In this document: positions 15,790 to 23,308 of the stretch, one piece after another | How the letters are laid out: the number at the start of each line of letters is the position of its first letter | Position numbering within the stretch: the first letter of the stretch is position 1 | Origin: a virus | IMG/VR virus record: IMGVR_UViG_3300027906_000050 | Span: 1 to 39,882 of that record | Strand: one strand, 5' to 3' | DNA length: 39,882 bases | Program-made: the position numbers and the translations under genes | Notes under the pieces: model-generated | Told to the model about the DNA's origin: nothing | Seen by the model: only the letters and a program-made list of their open reading frames with translations | Databases searched by the model: none

Positions 15790-16195
15790 TCAACCAAAAC
15801 CTTTAGTAGTTTCAGATTCTGACATAGTTTGGAAATCTATTTCAAAATATCTCATACCTTCTTTATCCACAATTACAAAACCTGCTTTTTCTTTTGGTTT
15901 AATTTTTTGAGCAGCTTCAATAATGCGCCTAAAACTCTCGACTAAATCATGATTATTATTCCTTTCAGCATCTTCCTTTGCTGAATTAAGTTCTTCCAAA
16001 GTTAAAGAACATAGAACGTTCTTTATCCCCTGGTTGAAAGACCATAACTCCTGGTCCTTCTGCTTTCCAGAATTTTTTATATTGTCCACACATATCACCC
16101 AAGATGAATTTGATAGTTGTATCCAACATCTTGGCTTTATCTTTATCCATTTCTGGACCAATGATTGAAGCTAATAATCTTTCTCTACGATTCAT
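15790..16195 (-). CDS. Unknown protein interrupted by a +1 frame change
   Basis: The N-terminal frame starts at 16195 (MNRRERLLASIIGPEMDK, ATGA overlap with the upstream gene) and stops at 15986 after KERSMFFNFGRT. The natural continuation, LEELNSAKEDAERNNNHD to the end SESETTKGFG at 15790, is in the +1 frame. Skipping one base at TTT-AAC (16001-16006) gives KERSMFF-TLEELNSAKEDAERN, which reads as one helical protein of about 134 aa. No good start codon serves the second part alone, only a TTG. This could be programmed +1 slippage, a real mutation, or one extra base in the assembly. Family not recognised. Confidence 0.55.
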
Positions 16196-16650
16196 TTTTC
16201 TAATAATCCTTGGCGTGATAGTGATTCCAAAAGCTTAGGCATTGGTTGATATAGAACAACCATTTTTCCTAATACACCTCGTTTTTTAACGAGCTTACCT
16301 TCTTCATCTCTTACTTTATCGAATTCTCCTGAACGTATCAGATATTCAGCTACACAACGGAGTCTTCTCTTTAAAGGTAATTCAGCTTTTGGAAATTTCC
16401 CACAAATTGTATCTGGAGTCATATCTTTAAAGGCGATACGTAAACGATTAGCTAACGTCATATTTGAATTAGCATCTTCTTGCTCATAGTTCTTTATATT
16501 TTCTAGATATCTTTGTAAGCATTTATTATCAAAAGAACCATGTGGAGGCAAGAATGGATCAACTTGCTTTACTAAGGATTCTGGTAAAAGTTCTATATAA
16601 TTATGAACTGTTACTTTTGTGATATCTACTTTTTTAAAACGGTGAGCCAT
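16192..16650 (-). CDS. Unknown basic protein, possible winged-helix
   Basis: 152 aa. I chose the ATG at 16650 (MAHRFKKVDITKVTVHNY) because it overlaps the preceding stop as TGATG with GGAG just upstream; the longer in-frame start at 16761 would run 112 bases into the HTH gene. Helical, basic, with a C-terminal block RRLRCVAEYLIRSGEFDKVRDEEGKLVKKRG then GKMVVLYQP that could form a winged helix. It sits between the HTH gene and the frameshifted gene in one tightly coupled run. Function unknown; DNA binding is a guess from shape and charge. Confidence 0.6.
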   Translation of the reverse strand: MAHRFKKVDITKVTVHNYIELLPESLVKQVDPFLPPHGSFDNKCLQRYLENIKNYEQEDANSNMTLANRLRIAFKDMTPDTICGKFPKAELPLKRRLRCVAEYLIRSGEFDKVRDEEGKLVKKRGVLGKMVVLYQPMPKLLESLSRQGLLEK

Positions 16651-17075
16651 CACTCCAGTTTTCCAACACTTGTTGACTTGTACATAGGAGAAGCTTTTTT
16701 TCGATAATCTTGATTCTCCATCTTTCGATTCTTGGAGAATGATTGTATTAATTGAGTCCACGGGATTCTAATAATTGCTTTTTTAGAAGGATTTGGCGAG
16801 GCATTGACATAATGGATTCCTTCAATCCATCCTTTATCAGGAGTCTTACGTCCTAATGCCATCCAATTTCTTAAAGTTTGGTCGGAAACATTTAATCTTC
16901 TAGCGCATTCTTCTGTAGATATATATTCATCAGCAAATGCATCTGGATCTAGAACATCTGTTTCACCTTCTTTATAACGACTATGCCACATAGAAGATAA
17001 AGTATTTTTTATTCCTTTTAATTCCCATGCAATATCTTCCAAACCTTTACGAATACCGTACTTCATAATAAGCAT
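16650..17075 (-). CDS. HTH DNA-binding protein (excisionase/MerR-like)
   Basis: 141 aa from the ATG at 17075 (or 138 from 17066). EYISTEECARRLNVSDQTLRNW is a clear helix-turn-helix, followed by GIHYVNASPNPSKKAIIRIPW, the basic wing, and a short helix. It shares this plan with the 71-aa protein at 7382-7597. First gene of the minus-strand run that leads to the oxygenase, Dam-like and dCTP-deaminase-like genes, and divergent from the + strand gene at 17120, so it may control both. Role is inference. Confidence 0.65.
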   Translation of the reverse strand: MLIMKYGIRKGLEDIAWELKGIKNTLSSMWHSRYKEGETDVLDPDAFADEYISTEECARRLNVSDQTLRNWMALGRKTPDKGWIEGIHYVNASPNPSKKAIIRIPWTQLIQSFSKNRKMENQDYRKKASPMYKSTSVGKLE

Positions 17076-17119
17076 TTCTCTTTATTAGATGCTAGTGTAA
17101 TCATGAATGTTTTGCCAAA

Positions 17120-17401
17120 ATGGATTCTCAATTACCTCCTAATCAAGAACCAACTCAAGCTCAGATCACTCCAGAACAATTAGAACAAATGAAATTTCTT
17201 GCTCGCCAACAAGCGATGCAACAAGTAATAGCTCAAAGGCAAGTTCAAACTCAACCTAAAGTTGTTTATGTGAGAAGAAACCTTACTGTTGCTGAAGTGA
17301 TTGCTGTGTTTGTTATATCTTGTGGATTAGTAATAGGAATTCCTGCTACTTGGAATTTTGCTACTAATTATTTACCAAGGATAGAAGTAAAAGTAAATTA
17401 A
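17120..17401 (+). CDS. Gln-rich single-pass membrane protein, unknown
   Basis: 93 aa. The N-terminal ~50 residues are Gln/Pro-rich and hydrophilic (LEQMKFLARQQAMQQVIAQR), followed by VVYVRRNL and one transmembrane helix, about 56-80 (VAEVIAVFVISCGLVIGIP), ending LPRIEVKVN. Proteins of this plan occur near tail-fibre genes in marine cyanophages; function is unknown. Positive residues before the helix suggest an N-terminal-in orientation. First gene of the long + strand fibre region. Confidence 0.6.
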   Translation: MDSQLPPNQEPTQAQITPEQLEQMKFLARQQAMQQVIAQRQVQTQPKVVYVRRNLTVAEVIAVFVISCGLVIGIPATWNFATNYLPRIEVKVN

Positions 17402-17420
17402 TGCCGTAAGATTAGCAATC

Positions 17421-17428
17421 TATAATTA
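17421..17428 (+). promoter_or_regulatory. TATAATTA promoter-like box
   Basis: TATAATTA lies 34 bases before the GTG of the 619-aa fibre gene in a 53-base gap. Followed by GTATAAGG, similar to the sequence after the other boxes. Confidence 0.4.
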
Positions 17429-17454
17429 GTATAAGGCTTTTATGTAGATAAGAA

Positions 17455-19314
17455 GTGGCAAACCGCAGGATTAGTGAACTCCAAGAACAGGCGGGACTTC
17501 AGTTAGATGAAGACGATCTATTGAACGTGGTTCATGTAGCTGAAGTTGACCCTGCGATTAAGAATAAGAAATTAACAATATCAGGAACAAAAGCATATTT
17601 AAATGTATATTATCTTCCTAGAACAGGAGGAACAGTAAGCGGAAGTGTAATCGTACAAAATGATCTAACGGTTTCAGGTGCAACAACAGTAAATACTCTA
17701 AGTTCAACAAGTACTTCTACTCTTAATGCATTAATTGTTAAAACAGATGCGACAGTAACAGGAACAATAAGTGGTGCAACAATAACTGGTGTTTTTGTTA
17801 AAGCGACAAATATTACAGGACAACTTGTCAGTGGTGTTAATGTTTCTGGTACAACAGCAACATTTACCACAGGTACTTATACAAGACTTACAGGTGTAAC
17901 AACCACTGGTACTTCTGCACAATTCACTTCAATTACTGGTGGAATAATAAGTGGTACGACAATTACAGGTGTAACTGTTAGAGCAACAACAGGTGTCTTT
18001 GCTGAAGTTGATACACCATCTCTTGCTGTTGGTAACTTAACGGTACAAACGGGATTAGTTGTTTCTGGTACAGGAAAAATTCAAAATGTAGAAACAAGTG
18101 GCACTTTATCTGGAGCGACAATAACTGGTGGAGTAAAAATTCTTTCTCCTTTAATTACAGGTGCGACAGTCGTTGGTACTACTAAAGTCTCAGGTGCAAC
18201 TGTTACTGGTACGAATGCTTTATTTACGAATGCAACTGCTGTTAATGTTACTGGTACAACTTTAGTTTCGGGAGCAGTTGTTTCTGGAGCTGTTGGTAGA
18301 TATGGAACTTTAACTGGTAGTACTGCAACATTTACCCAAACTGTTTCAGGTGCTGTTGTTACTGGTAATGCAGGTCAATTCACAACCTTCACTGGTATCA
18401 CTGGTATGTTTACTTCCTTAACAGGAACTACCATACAAGGTACACATGCGAATATTGCAAATATTACTGGAGCAACTATTCAGGGAACAACTAAAGTTTC
18501 TGGTGTCACAGTAACAGGTGCTAGTGGAGCTTTTACTTCAGTTACTGGTACTACAGGTGTCTTCACAACTCTTGCCTCTGGTGCAGTTGTTAGTGGTAAT
18601 GCTATTCGAGGAACTGTAATTACAGGTGGAACAATCGTTGGTACGACTAAAGTTTCAGGATTAACAGTTACTGGTAATGCAGGTAAATTTACTGATGTAA
18701 CCGCAACCAATATTACAGGAACAATTATTACAGGTAGTACGAAGATATTATCTCCCTTAATTACTGGAGCAACAGTTGTAGGTACAACTAAGGTTTCAGG
18801 TGCAACAGTTACGGGTACTAACGCTTTATTTACCAACGTTACTGCTCAAGATTTTACTGTTGAAGATGATTTTATAGTTGCAGATGATGTAACGGTAGGT
18901 GGTGATTTAACAGTTACTGGAACAATTGAAGGCAAAGGTACAGTTACAGGAGTTACTGCTAATTTCACTACAGTTAATGCAGTTGATTTAAATGTTACTG
19001 ATGATGCAATTATTAGAGATGATTTAACAGTTACAGGAATAATCGAAGGAAAAGATGTAATAAAAGGTGTAACAGTTACTGGTACAACAAAAGTTTTATC
19101 CCCACTAATTACAGGTGGAACGGTTGTTGGAACAACTAAAGTTTCTGGTGTTACCGTAACAGGTACTCATGGTCAATTTACAAATATGACTGCAGCTAAC
19201 ATTACAGGATCAACATTAATTACTGGTACAACCATCAAAATGAGTGGTGATACAGTTGCGACACAAACATATGCAACCGATACATCTATTGTTTTTGCAA
19301 TTGCTCTTGGATAA
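17455..19314 (+). CDS. Repetitive Thr/Gly/Val-rich tail-fibre-like protein
   Basis: 619 aa, GTG start. An ordinary N-terminal ~60 residues (RRISELQEQAGLQLDEDDLL) probably anchor to the virion; the rest is almost only Thr, Gly, Val, Ser, Ile and Ala in short strand-turn units (VSGTTATF, ITGATVVGTTKVSG), a pattern expected for a triple beta-helix or shaft. A 32-residue unit beginning KILSPLITG occurs at 228-259 and 430-461 (identical) and 546-577 (diverged). Charged segments (EDDFIVADDVTVGGD) break the shaft near 470. No C-terminal chaperone is evident. Likely a trimeric fibre shaft. Confidence 0.75.
   Translation: MANRRISELQEQAGLQLDEDDLLNVVHVAEVDPAIKNKKLTISGTKAYLNVYYLPRTGGTVSGSVIVQNDLTVSGATTVNTLSSTSTSTLNALIVKTDATVTGTISGATITGVFVKATNITGQLVSGVNVSGTTATFTTGTYTRLTGVTTTGTSAQFTSITGGIISGTTITGVTVRATTGVFAEVDTPSLAVGNLTVQTGLVVSGTGKIQNVETSGTLSGATITGGVKILSPLITGATVVGTTKVSGATVTGTNALFTNATAVNVTGTTLVSGAVVSGAVGRYGTLTGSTATFTQTVSGAVVTGNAGQFTTFTGITGMFTSLTGTTIQGTHANIANITGATIQGTTKVSGVTVTGASGAFTSVTGTTGVFTTLASGAVVSGNAIRGTVITGGTIVGTTKVSGLTVTGNAGKFTDVTATNITGTIITGSTKILSPLITGATVVGTTKVSGATVTGTNALFTNVTAQDFTVEDDFIVADDVTVGGDLTVTGTIEGKGTVTGVTANFTTVNAVDLNVTDDAIIRDDLTVTGIIEGKDVIKGVTVTGTTKVLSPLITGGTVVGTTKVSGVTVTGTHGQFTNMTAANITGSTLITGTTIKMSGDTVATQTYATDTSIVFAIALG
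18136..19185 (+). repeat. Three copies of a 96-base coding repeat in the fibre shaft
   Basis: Copies at 18136-18231, 18742-18837 and 19090-19185. The first two encode the same 32 residues but differ at about 19 of 96 bases, all in silent positions by hand comparison. The third begins KVLSPLITGG and differs in several residues. Shorter related units (GTTKVSG followed by VTVTG or LTVTG) lie between them. Confidence 0.8.
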
Positions 19315-19321
19315 GTACTCA

Positions 19322-19329
19322 TATAATTA
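19322..19329 (+). promoter_or_regulatory. TATAATTA promoter-like box
   Basis: TATAATTA lies 37 bases before the ATG of the 122-aa gene at 19359, directly after the fibre-shaft stop. Confidence 0.4.
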
Positions 19330-19358
19330 AGATACTAGTGCTAAGGTTTTACAAATAA

Positions 19359-19727
19359 ATGGCTCGTTTTCAATCAGTCTGCCGAGCAAGTATTTCCAAT
19401 AATTCTGGCTCACCAACTACAGTTATAACTGGAGCAACGAATTCGAGTGGAATACCTGCTAGTACTTATGGAGTTATCTTAAGTATTCTGGCATCAAATA
19501 AAACTGCAAACTCTGTAGATGTAACAGTCAATCTTATAAAAGGAGGAACGACTTCAACATCATTAATAACTTCTGGAAATGTTCCTAATAAATCTTCTTT
19601 AGAATTTATGACAGGAAATAAGATGATTATTGAACCAGGAGATTGGATCAAAGCTTATGCAGGAACTGCAAGTGCAATAGATATAACTGTTTCTTACATG
19701 CTTAATCCACAAGATACTACAATCTAG
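19359..19727 (+). CDS. Small virion/fibre-associated protein
   Basis: 122 aa, Ser/Thr/Gly-rich and probably all beta: ILASNKTANSVDVTVNLIKGG, a LEFMTGNKMIIEPGDWIKAYAG turn, and AIDITVSYMLNP. The EPGDWIKAYAG segment is of a kind frequent in small structural proteins beside cyanophage tail fibres. It is followed two bases later by the next fibre gene. Possibly a fibre tip or adaptor; function inferred from position. Confidence 0.6.
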   Translation: MARFQSVCRASISNNSGSPTTVITGATNSSGIPASTYGVILSILASNKTANSVDVTVNLIKGGTTSTSLITSGNVPNKSSLEFMTGNKMIIEPGDWIKAYAGTASAIDITVSYMLNPQDTTI

Positions 19728-19729
19728 TC

Positions 19730-21949
19730 ATGCCATATATAGGTAATACCACTGCTGATTTCAGTATTAATACTGGAAATATAACAAATAGGGCAGTAAC
19801 TGCATTAAAACTTAGTCCTTCAAGTGTAGGTTCTAATGGTCAAGTATTAAGTGTAGATGGAAGTGGGAATTTACAATGGGGAAATGATACAGCAGGAATT
19901 CCAGCTTCAGGAGGTACGTTTACAGGAGATATAAGTTTTAATGATAATATTTCTGCTAAATTCGGAGCTGATTTTGATTTAACTATTAAAAGTAATGGGT
20001 CTTCTGGTTTTATACAGACTCAACATTCTGGAGGAACTTTATATTTAGGAACAACAACTAGCGATAATTTGATGAATATCACAGCAAGTGGTATTACTTT
20101 CTTAGGTGAAACTTTTTGGACTAATGGTAATGATATTAAAATAAATGATAGTTCTAAAATTTTAGTTGGTACAGGAAATGATCTAACTATACAGCACAGT
20201 AATTCAAGTAATATTAGTAGTATCGGACATAGTAACGCTGCTGGAAGTTTACAGTTAAGTAGTCCAAATAGTGTAGGTGTGGAATTATATGCTGTTGGAG
20301 CAAATACAGATTATGTACTTCTTAGATATGGAGGAGGTGATAGATTATTCACAACTGCTGAAGGAATAAAAGTACAATGGGCTACTGGAAATGCAGGAGA
20401 AATTCATATAGCTGAAGGAACTAGTAATGGTTCACATACAGTAGCTTTAACATGTCCAGCTTCTGTTGCTGCTAGTTATAAGATTACTCTTCCAGGTGCA
20501 GTTCCAACTAGTAACGGACAAGTATTAGCTGCCACAACTGCTGGTATAGGTAGTTGGATTGACGTAACTGCATTATCTGGATCAACTAATAACACTATTT
20601 GTACAGTCACAGGTGCAAACGCTATTCAAGGGGAGGCAAATCTTACTTATAACGGTACTGATACATTAAGTATTGATCATAGTGCTACAGATGAAAATAG
20701 TTATATAAAAATAGCTGCTGATGATAATAGAAGAAAAACTTTAGTATTTGATAGTGGTGGTACGACTAGAGGAGTTATAGGTATTGGAGATTCTGACGAA
20801 GCTGTTGCAACTACATTATTTTTAAGTGCAAATAGTAATGTTGCTGGTAATAGTCCACATTTAGTTATATTATCAGATGGAAAAGTTGGTATAACAACTA
20901 CAACACCAACAACAAATTTGAATGTTGCTGGAGGTTTCCATGTTTCAGGAACTGCAAACCAAACTAAAGCACAAGATGGTTTACTTTTTCAAAGAAATAC
21001 TTCAAGTGGTAATTGTGAGATTATTGCAGGTAGAGCTGGAGGTAATTATACAGCACTAGAACATTATGTTGCTGGTGCAAATGGAGTAACGAAAAGATAT
21101 TCTGTTGATTATCAAAGTAATCATAAATGGTTTGCTGCAAATGGAACTACACAGACAGTGTGTATAGATTTGAGTGGTCATGTTGGTATAGGTACAGCAT
21201 CTCCAAATGTAGGAGGGCATGATAAATCTCTAAGTATTAGTAATACAGCGGTATCAGCAAGATCAGCAGTCAATATTGAAGGTAATACTGCTAACTGTCA
21301 TGCCTGTGTTGAGATGAGGAATAATGGAACATTAGTTAGTGGTGTCTATAGTAGAGGTACAAATAGATTACAATTCGGTACTGGTGCTAGTGGGACTGTT
21401 GCAGTAGAGGTTAATGATAAAGACTTAAAAATAGAAGACGGCAACCTAATAATAGGAACTGCTGGTCACGGTATTAACTTTCATAATTATGCAACTTCTG
21501 GAAACCCTAGTTCAAATTTATTAGATGATTATGAAGAGGGAACTTGGACACCTGTATTAGCAGGTCTAACTAATCACACTGTTTATTATGTCTCTGGTAA
21601 TGGAAGTTATACAAGGATTGGTAGGCACGTATATTGTCAAGTATCTTTGCATAATGTAGATCTCAACGATAGTGCAAGTGGACGAATATTGATAAAAGGG
21701 TTGCCTTTCACTGAATATAAAACTGCCAGTGGAGCAGTAAGAGCCGTCACTAGTGATTTTATGACTCACAAAGTATATTACCCTCACTCTGGTGATAGGA
21801 ATTGGTACTCGTGGTATATATCTGACAGTGATCATCTAGTTGGACAGAGATCTAATGACGGTGGTGATTGGACCGCTTGGGACGCAAGTAATTTCACTTT
21901 ATCTGGCGTATATATTGATCTAAGTTTTACCTATGTAACTACTACATAA
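19730..21949 (+). CDS. Tail fibre protein with exchangeable tip domain
   Basis: 739 aa. Begins MPYIGNTTADFSINTGNITN, a common start of cyanophage fibre proteins, followed by long Gly/Ser/Asn-rich strand-turn repeats typical of fibre shafts. Near residue 577 comes GHGINFHNYATSGNPSSNL and then a DDYEEGTWTP motif, which marks the junction to a ~130-residue C-terminal head (RIGRHVYCQVSLHNVDLND onward). The junction is almost identical in DNA to that of the gene at 23309, but the heads differ. The tip probably binds host surface glycans. It starts two bases after the preceding stop. Confidence 0.8.
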   Translation: MPYIGNTTADFSINTGNITNRAVTALKLSPSSVGSNGQVLSVDGSGNLQWGNDTAGIPASGGTFTGDISFNDNISAKFGADFDLTIKSNGSSGFIQTQHSGGTLYLGTTTSDNLMNITASGITFLGETFWTNGNDIKINDSSKILVGTGNDLTIQHSNSSNISSIGHSNAAGSLQLSSPNSVGVELYAVGANTDYVLLRYGGGDRLFTTAEGIKVQWATGNAGEIHIAEGTSNGSHTVALTCPASVAASYKITLPGAVPTSNGQVLAATTAGIGSWIDVTALSGSTNNTICTVTGANAIQGEANLTYNGTDTLSIDHSATDENSYIKIAADDNRRKTLVFDSGGTTRGVIGIGDSDEAVATTLFLSANSNVAGNSPHLVILSDGKVGITTTTPTTNLNVAGGFHVSGTANQTKAQDGLLFQRNTSSGNCEIIAGRAGGNYTALEHYVAGANGVTKRYSVDYQSNHKWFAANGTTQTVCIDLSGHVGIGTASPNVGGHDKSLSISNTAVSARSAVNIEGNTANCHACVEMRNNGTLVSGVYSRGTNRLQFGTGASGTVAVEVNDKDLKIEDGNLIIGTAGHGINFHNYATSGNPSSNLLDDYEEGTWTPVLAGLTNHTVYYVSGNGSYTRIGRHVYCQVSLHNVDLNDSASGRILIKGLPFTEYKTASGAVRAVTSDFMTHKVYYPHSGDRNWYSWYISDSDHLVGQRSNDGGDWTAWDASNFTLSGVYIDLSFTYVTTT
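21464..21552 (+). repeat. Fibre junction repeat, copy 1
   Basis: 89 bases nearly identical to 24320-24408: the first 54 bases are identical, and about five mismatches follow. Encodes the junction between fibre shaft and receptor-binding head. Confidence 0.9.
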
Positions 21950-21965
21950 GACCGTAGCTAAGTCT

Positions 21966-21984
21966 CTAAATGTATTACGAATAA
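21966..21984 (+). repeat. Intergenic fibre repeat, copy 1
   Basis: CTAAATGTATTACGAATAA, 16 bases after the fibre stop. Related copies occur at 24812, 26520 and 28187, each between a fibre stop and the next start. Confidence 0.8.
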
Positions 21985-21986
21985 AA

Positions 21987-21994
21987 TATAAATA
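21987..21994 (+). promoter_or_regulatory. T4-late-type promoter box
   Basis: TATAAATA lies 24 bases before the ATG at 22011, directly after the intergenic repeat. Exact match to the T4 late core; chance cannot be excluded. Confidence 0.4.
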
Positions 21995-22010
21995 ATATCA
22001 ATTAAATAAA

Positions 22011-22349
22011 ATGGCTGTTGTTTGGAAAATCGTTTCTTTAGATCGTGCTCCTACCGAAGGATCTCTTTCAGATGTAATAAAAAATGTACACTGGACTGCT
22101 TCTGATTCAGAAACTGTAGGTTCTGGCGATTCTGCTGTTACTCACGCAGGTCATTCTTATGGTGCTATAAGTTTAAAAGCTGCAGATTCTGGAGATTTCA
22201 AAGCATATGCAAGTGTTACAGAAGCAAATGCAATTGATTGGGCTAAAGCTGCTATTGGTTCGGATGAGGTTACAGCAATAGAAACTTCTATAGCTGCTCA
22301 AATTACAGAGTCGAAAACACCGACCTCTAAAACAGGTGTGCCTTGGTAA
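22011..22349 (+). CDS. Small fibre-region protein of cyanophage type
   Basis: 112 aa. The order MAVVWKIVSLDRAPTEG, VHWTASDSE, SYGAISL, VTEANAIDWAK and a final helical segment (TAIETSIAAQITES) matches small proteins regularly found next to cyanophage tail-fibre genes. Probably one beta domain plus a short helix pair. It may be a fibre-associated virion protein; no biochemical role is known to me. Preceded by a repeat and a late-type promoter box. Confidence 0.65.
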   Translation: MAVVWKIVSLDRAPTEGSLSDVIKNVHWTASDSETVGSGDSAVTHAGHSYGAISLKAADSGDFKAYASVTEANAIDWAKAAIGSDEVTAIETSIAAQITESKTPTSKTGVPW

Positions 22350-22359
22350 CTATTTGCTA

Positions 22360-22367
22360 TATAATTA
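22360..22367 (+). promoter_or_regulatory. TATAATTA promoter-like box
   Basis: TATAATTA lies 27 bases before the ATG at 22387, in the 37-base gap. Confidence 0.4.
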
Positions 22368-22386
22368 GAATAGTTTTTGATTTGTC

Positions 22387-22584
22387 ATGTCTTCTGTTAA
22401 CGAAAGAATAGAAAAGCTCACTGAAGAGCTAAAAGCTGCTGTTGAGAAACATAATGAGGCTTTACAAATAGTCAATACTGAAAAAGAAAATGCTTTTGGT
22501 CTTCAAAAACAGCTTGAAGTACTAGAAGAATTGAAAGTAGAAGAAGAAGGTCCAGCAGAAACAGTAGAAACTGAAGTTGCTTAA
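22387..22584 (+). CDS. Short coiled-coil protein
   Basis: 65 aa. Residues about 5-52 have a clear heptad pattern (NERIEKLTEELKAAVEKHNE, then LQKQLEVLEELK), followed by an acidic tail (EEEGPAETVETEVA). No other motif. It lies between fibre genes, so it could be a chaperone or a trimerising adaptor for fibres. Its own promoter-like box precedes it. Function inferred. Confidence 0.6.
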   Translation: MSSVNERIEKLTEELKAAVEKHNEALQIVNTEKENAFGLQKQLEVLEELKVEEEGPAETVETEVA

Positions 22585-22640
22585 TTGTTCTTCGTAAAGT
22601 TAGTCAATTTAGAATAAAGAATAGTTAGTGATGTCAGAGC

Positions 22641-23300
22641 TTGGCTTACCTTGGGCAAAGACCTGTTGTTGGAAGATACACCAAATTAGATCAGATTAAT
22701 ACTGGTTTTAACGGAAGTCTTGCAACATTTAATTTACAAGCTGGTAGCCAAGCGGTTCTACCAGGTAGTGAGCAGAATTTATTATTATCTTTAGGTGGTG
22801 TAATACAAGAACCCAAAACAGATTTCACAATCTCTGGTTCACAAATAACATTTACAACTCCTCCTGTTGCTAATACAACATTCTTTTGTATCGTCTTTGG
22901 CGATATGCAAGCTATTGGGCAACCAAGTGATGGGACAGTTATACCAGCTAGTATTGCAAACACAGGAGATTTTACTTTCCCTGCTGATATTAAATCCACT
23001 GGTACTGGAGGAGTTAAAGTTCCTGCAGGTACAACAGCACAACGACCTTCTAATACAGCTGGATATATAAGATATAACAGTACAACTTCTCAGTTTGAAG
23101 GTTATGGAGCTGCTTGGGGTGCATTAGGAGGTGGAGCAACTGGTGGTGGATCTGATCAGGTATTCGTAGAAACGAATCAAGATATAACAACTTCATATAC
23201 ATTAACTTCTAATTTTAATGCTCTTTGTGCAGGTCCAGTGGACATTGCATCATCAGCCACTGTCACTGTCCCAGCTGGGGCTACTTGGGTAATTGTTTAG
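22641..23300 (+). CDS. Tail-fibre adaptor-like protein
   Basis: 219 aa, TTG start. MAYLGQRPVVGRYTKLDQIN and the following beta domain (NLLLSLGGVIQEPKTDFTIS, FFCIVFGD) are typical of the virion-proximal domain of cyanophage fibre proteins. A linker AGYIRYNSTTSQFEGYGAAW and a Gly-rich stretch lead to a short C-terminal strand domain (SSATVTVPAGATWVIV). It may bridge the baseplate and the longer fibres downstream. Its stop lies within the ribosome-binding region of the next gene. Confidence 0.7.
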   Translation: MAYLGQRPVVGRYTKLDQINTGFNGSLATFNLQAGSQAVLPGSEQNLLLSLGGVIQEPKTDFTISGSQITFTTPPVANTTFFCIVFGDMQAIGQPSDGTVIPASIANTGDFTFPADIKSTGTGGVKVPAGTTAQRPSNTAGYIRYNSTTSQFEGYGAAWGALGGGATGGGSDQVFVETNQDITTSYTLTSNFNALCAGPVDIASSATVTVPAGATWVIV

Positions 23301-23308
23301 GAGATACT

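Noticed and set aside
16651-16761. Longer start for the 152-aa minus-strand gene
   Set aside because: It would overlap the HTH gene by 112 bases; the inner ATG overlaps the HTH stop and has a good ribosome site.
17610-18836. Long antisense frames across the repetitive fibre gene
   Set aside because: They are Val/Pro/Thr-rich mirrors of the GGT/ACA-type codon repeats, with no starts, ribosome sites or protein-like pattern.
17455-19314. CRISPR-like array
   Set aside because: The repeats are coding, degenerate, irregularly spaced and keep one reading frame.
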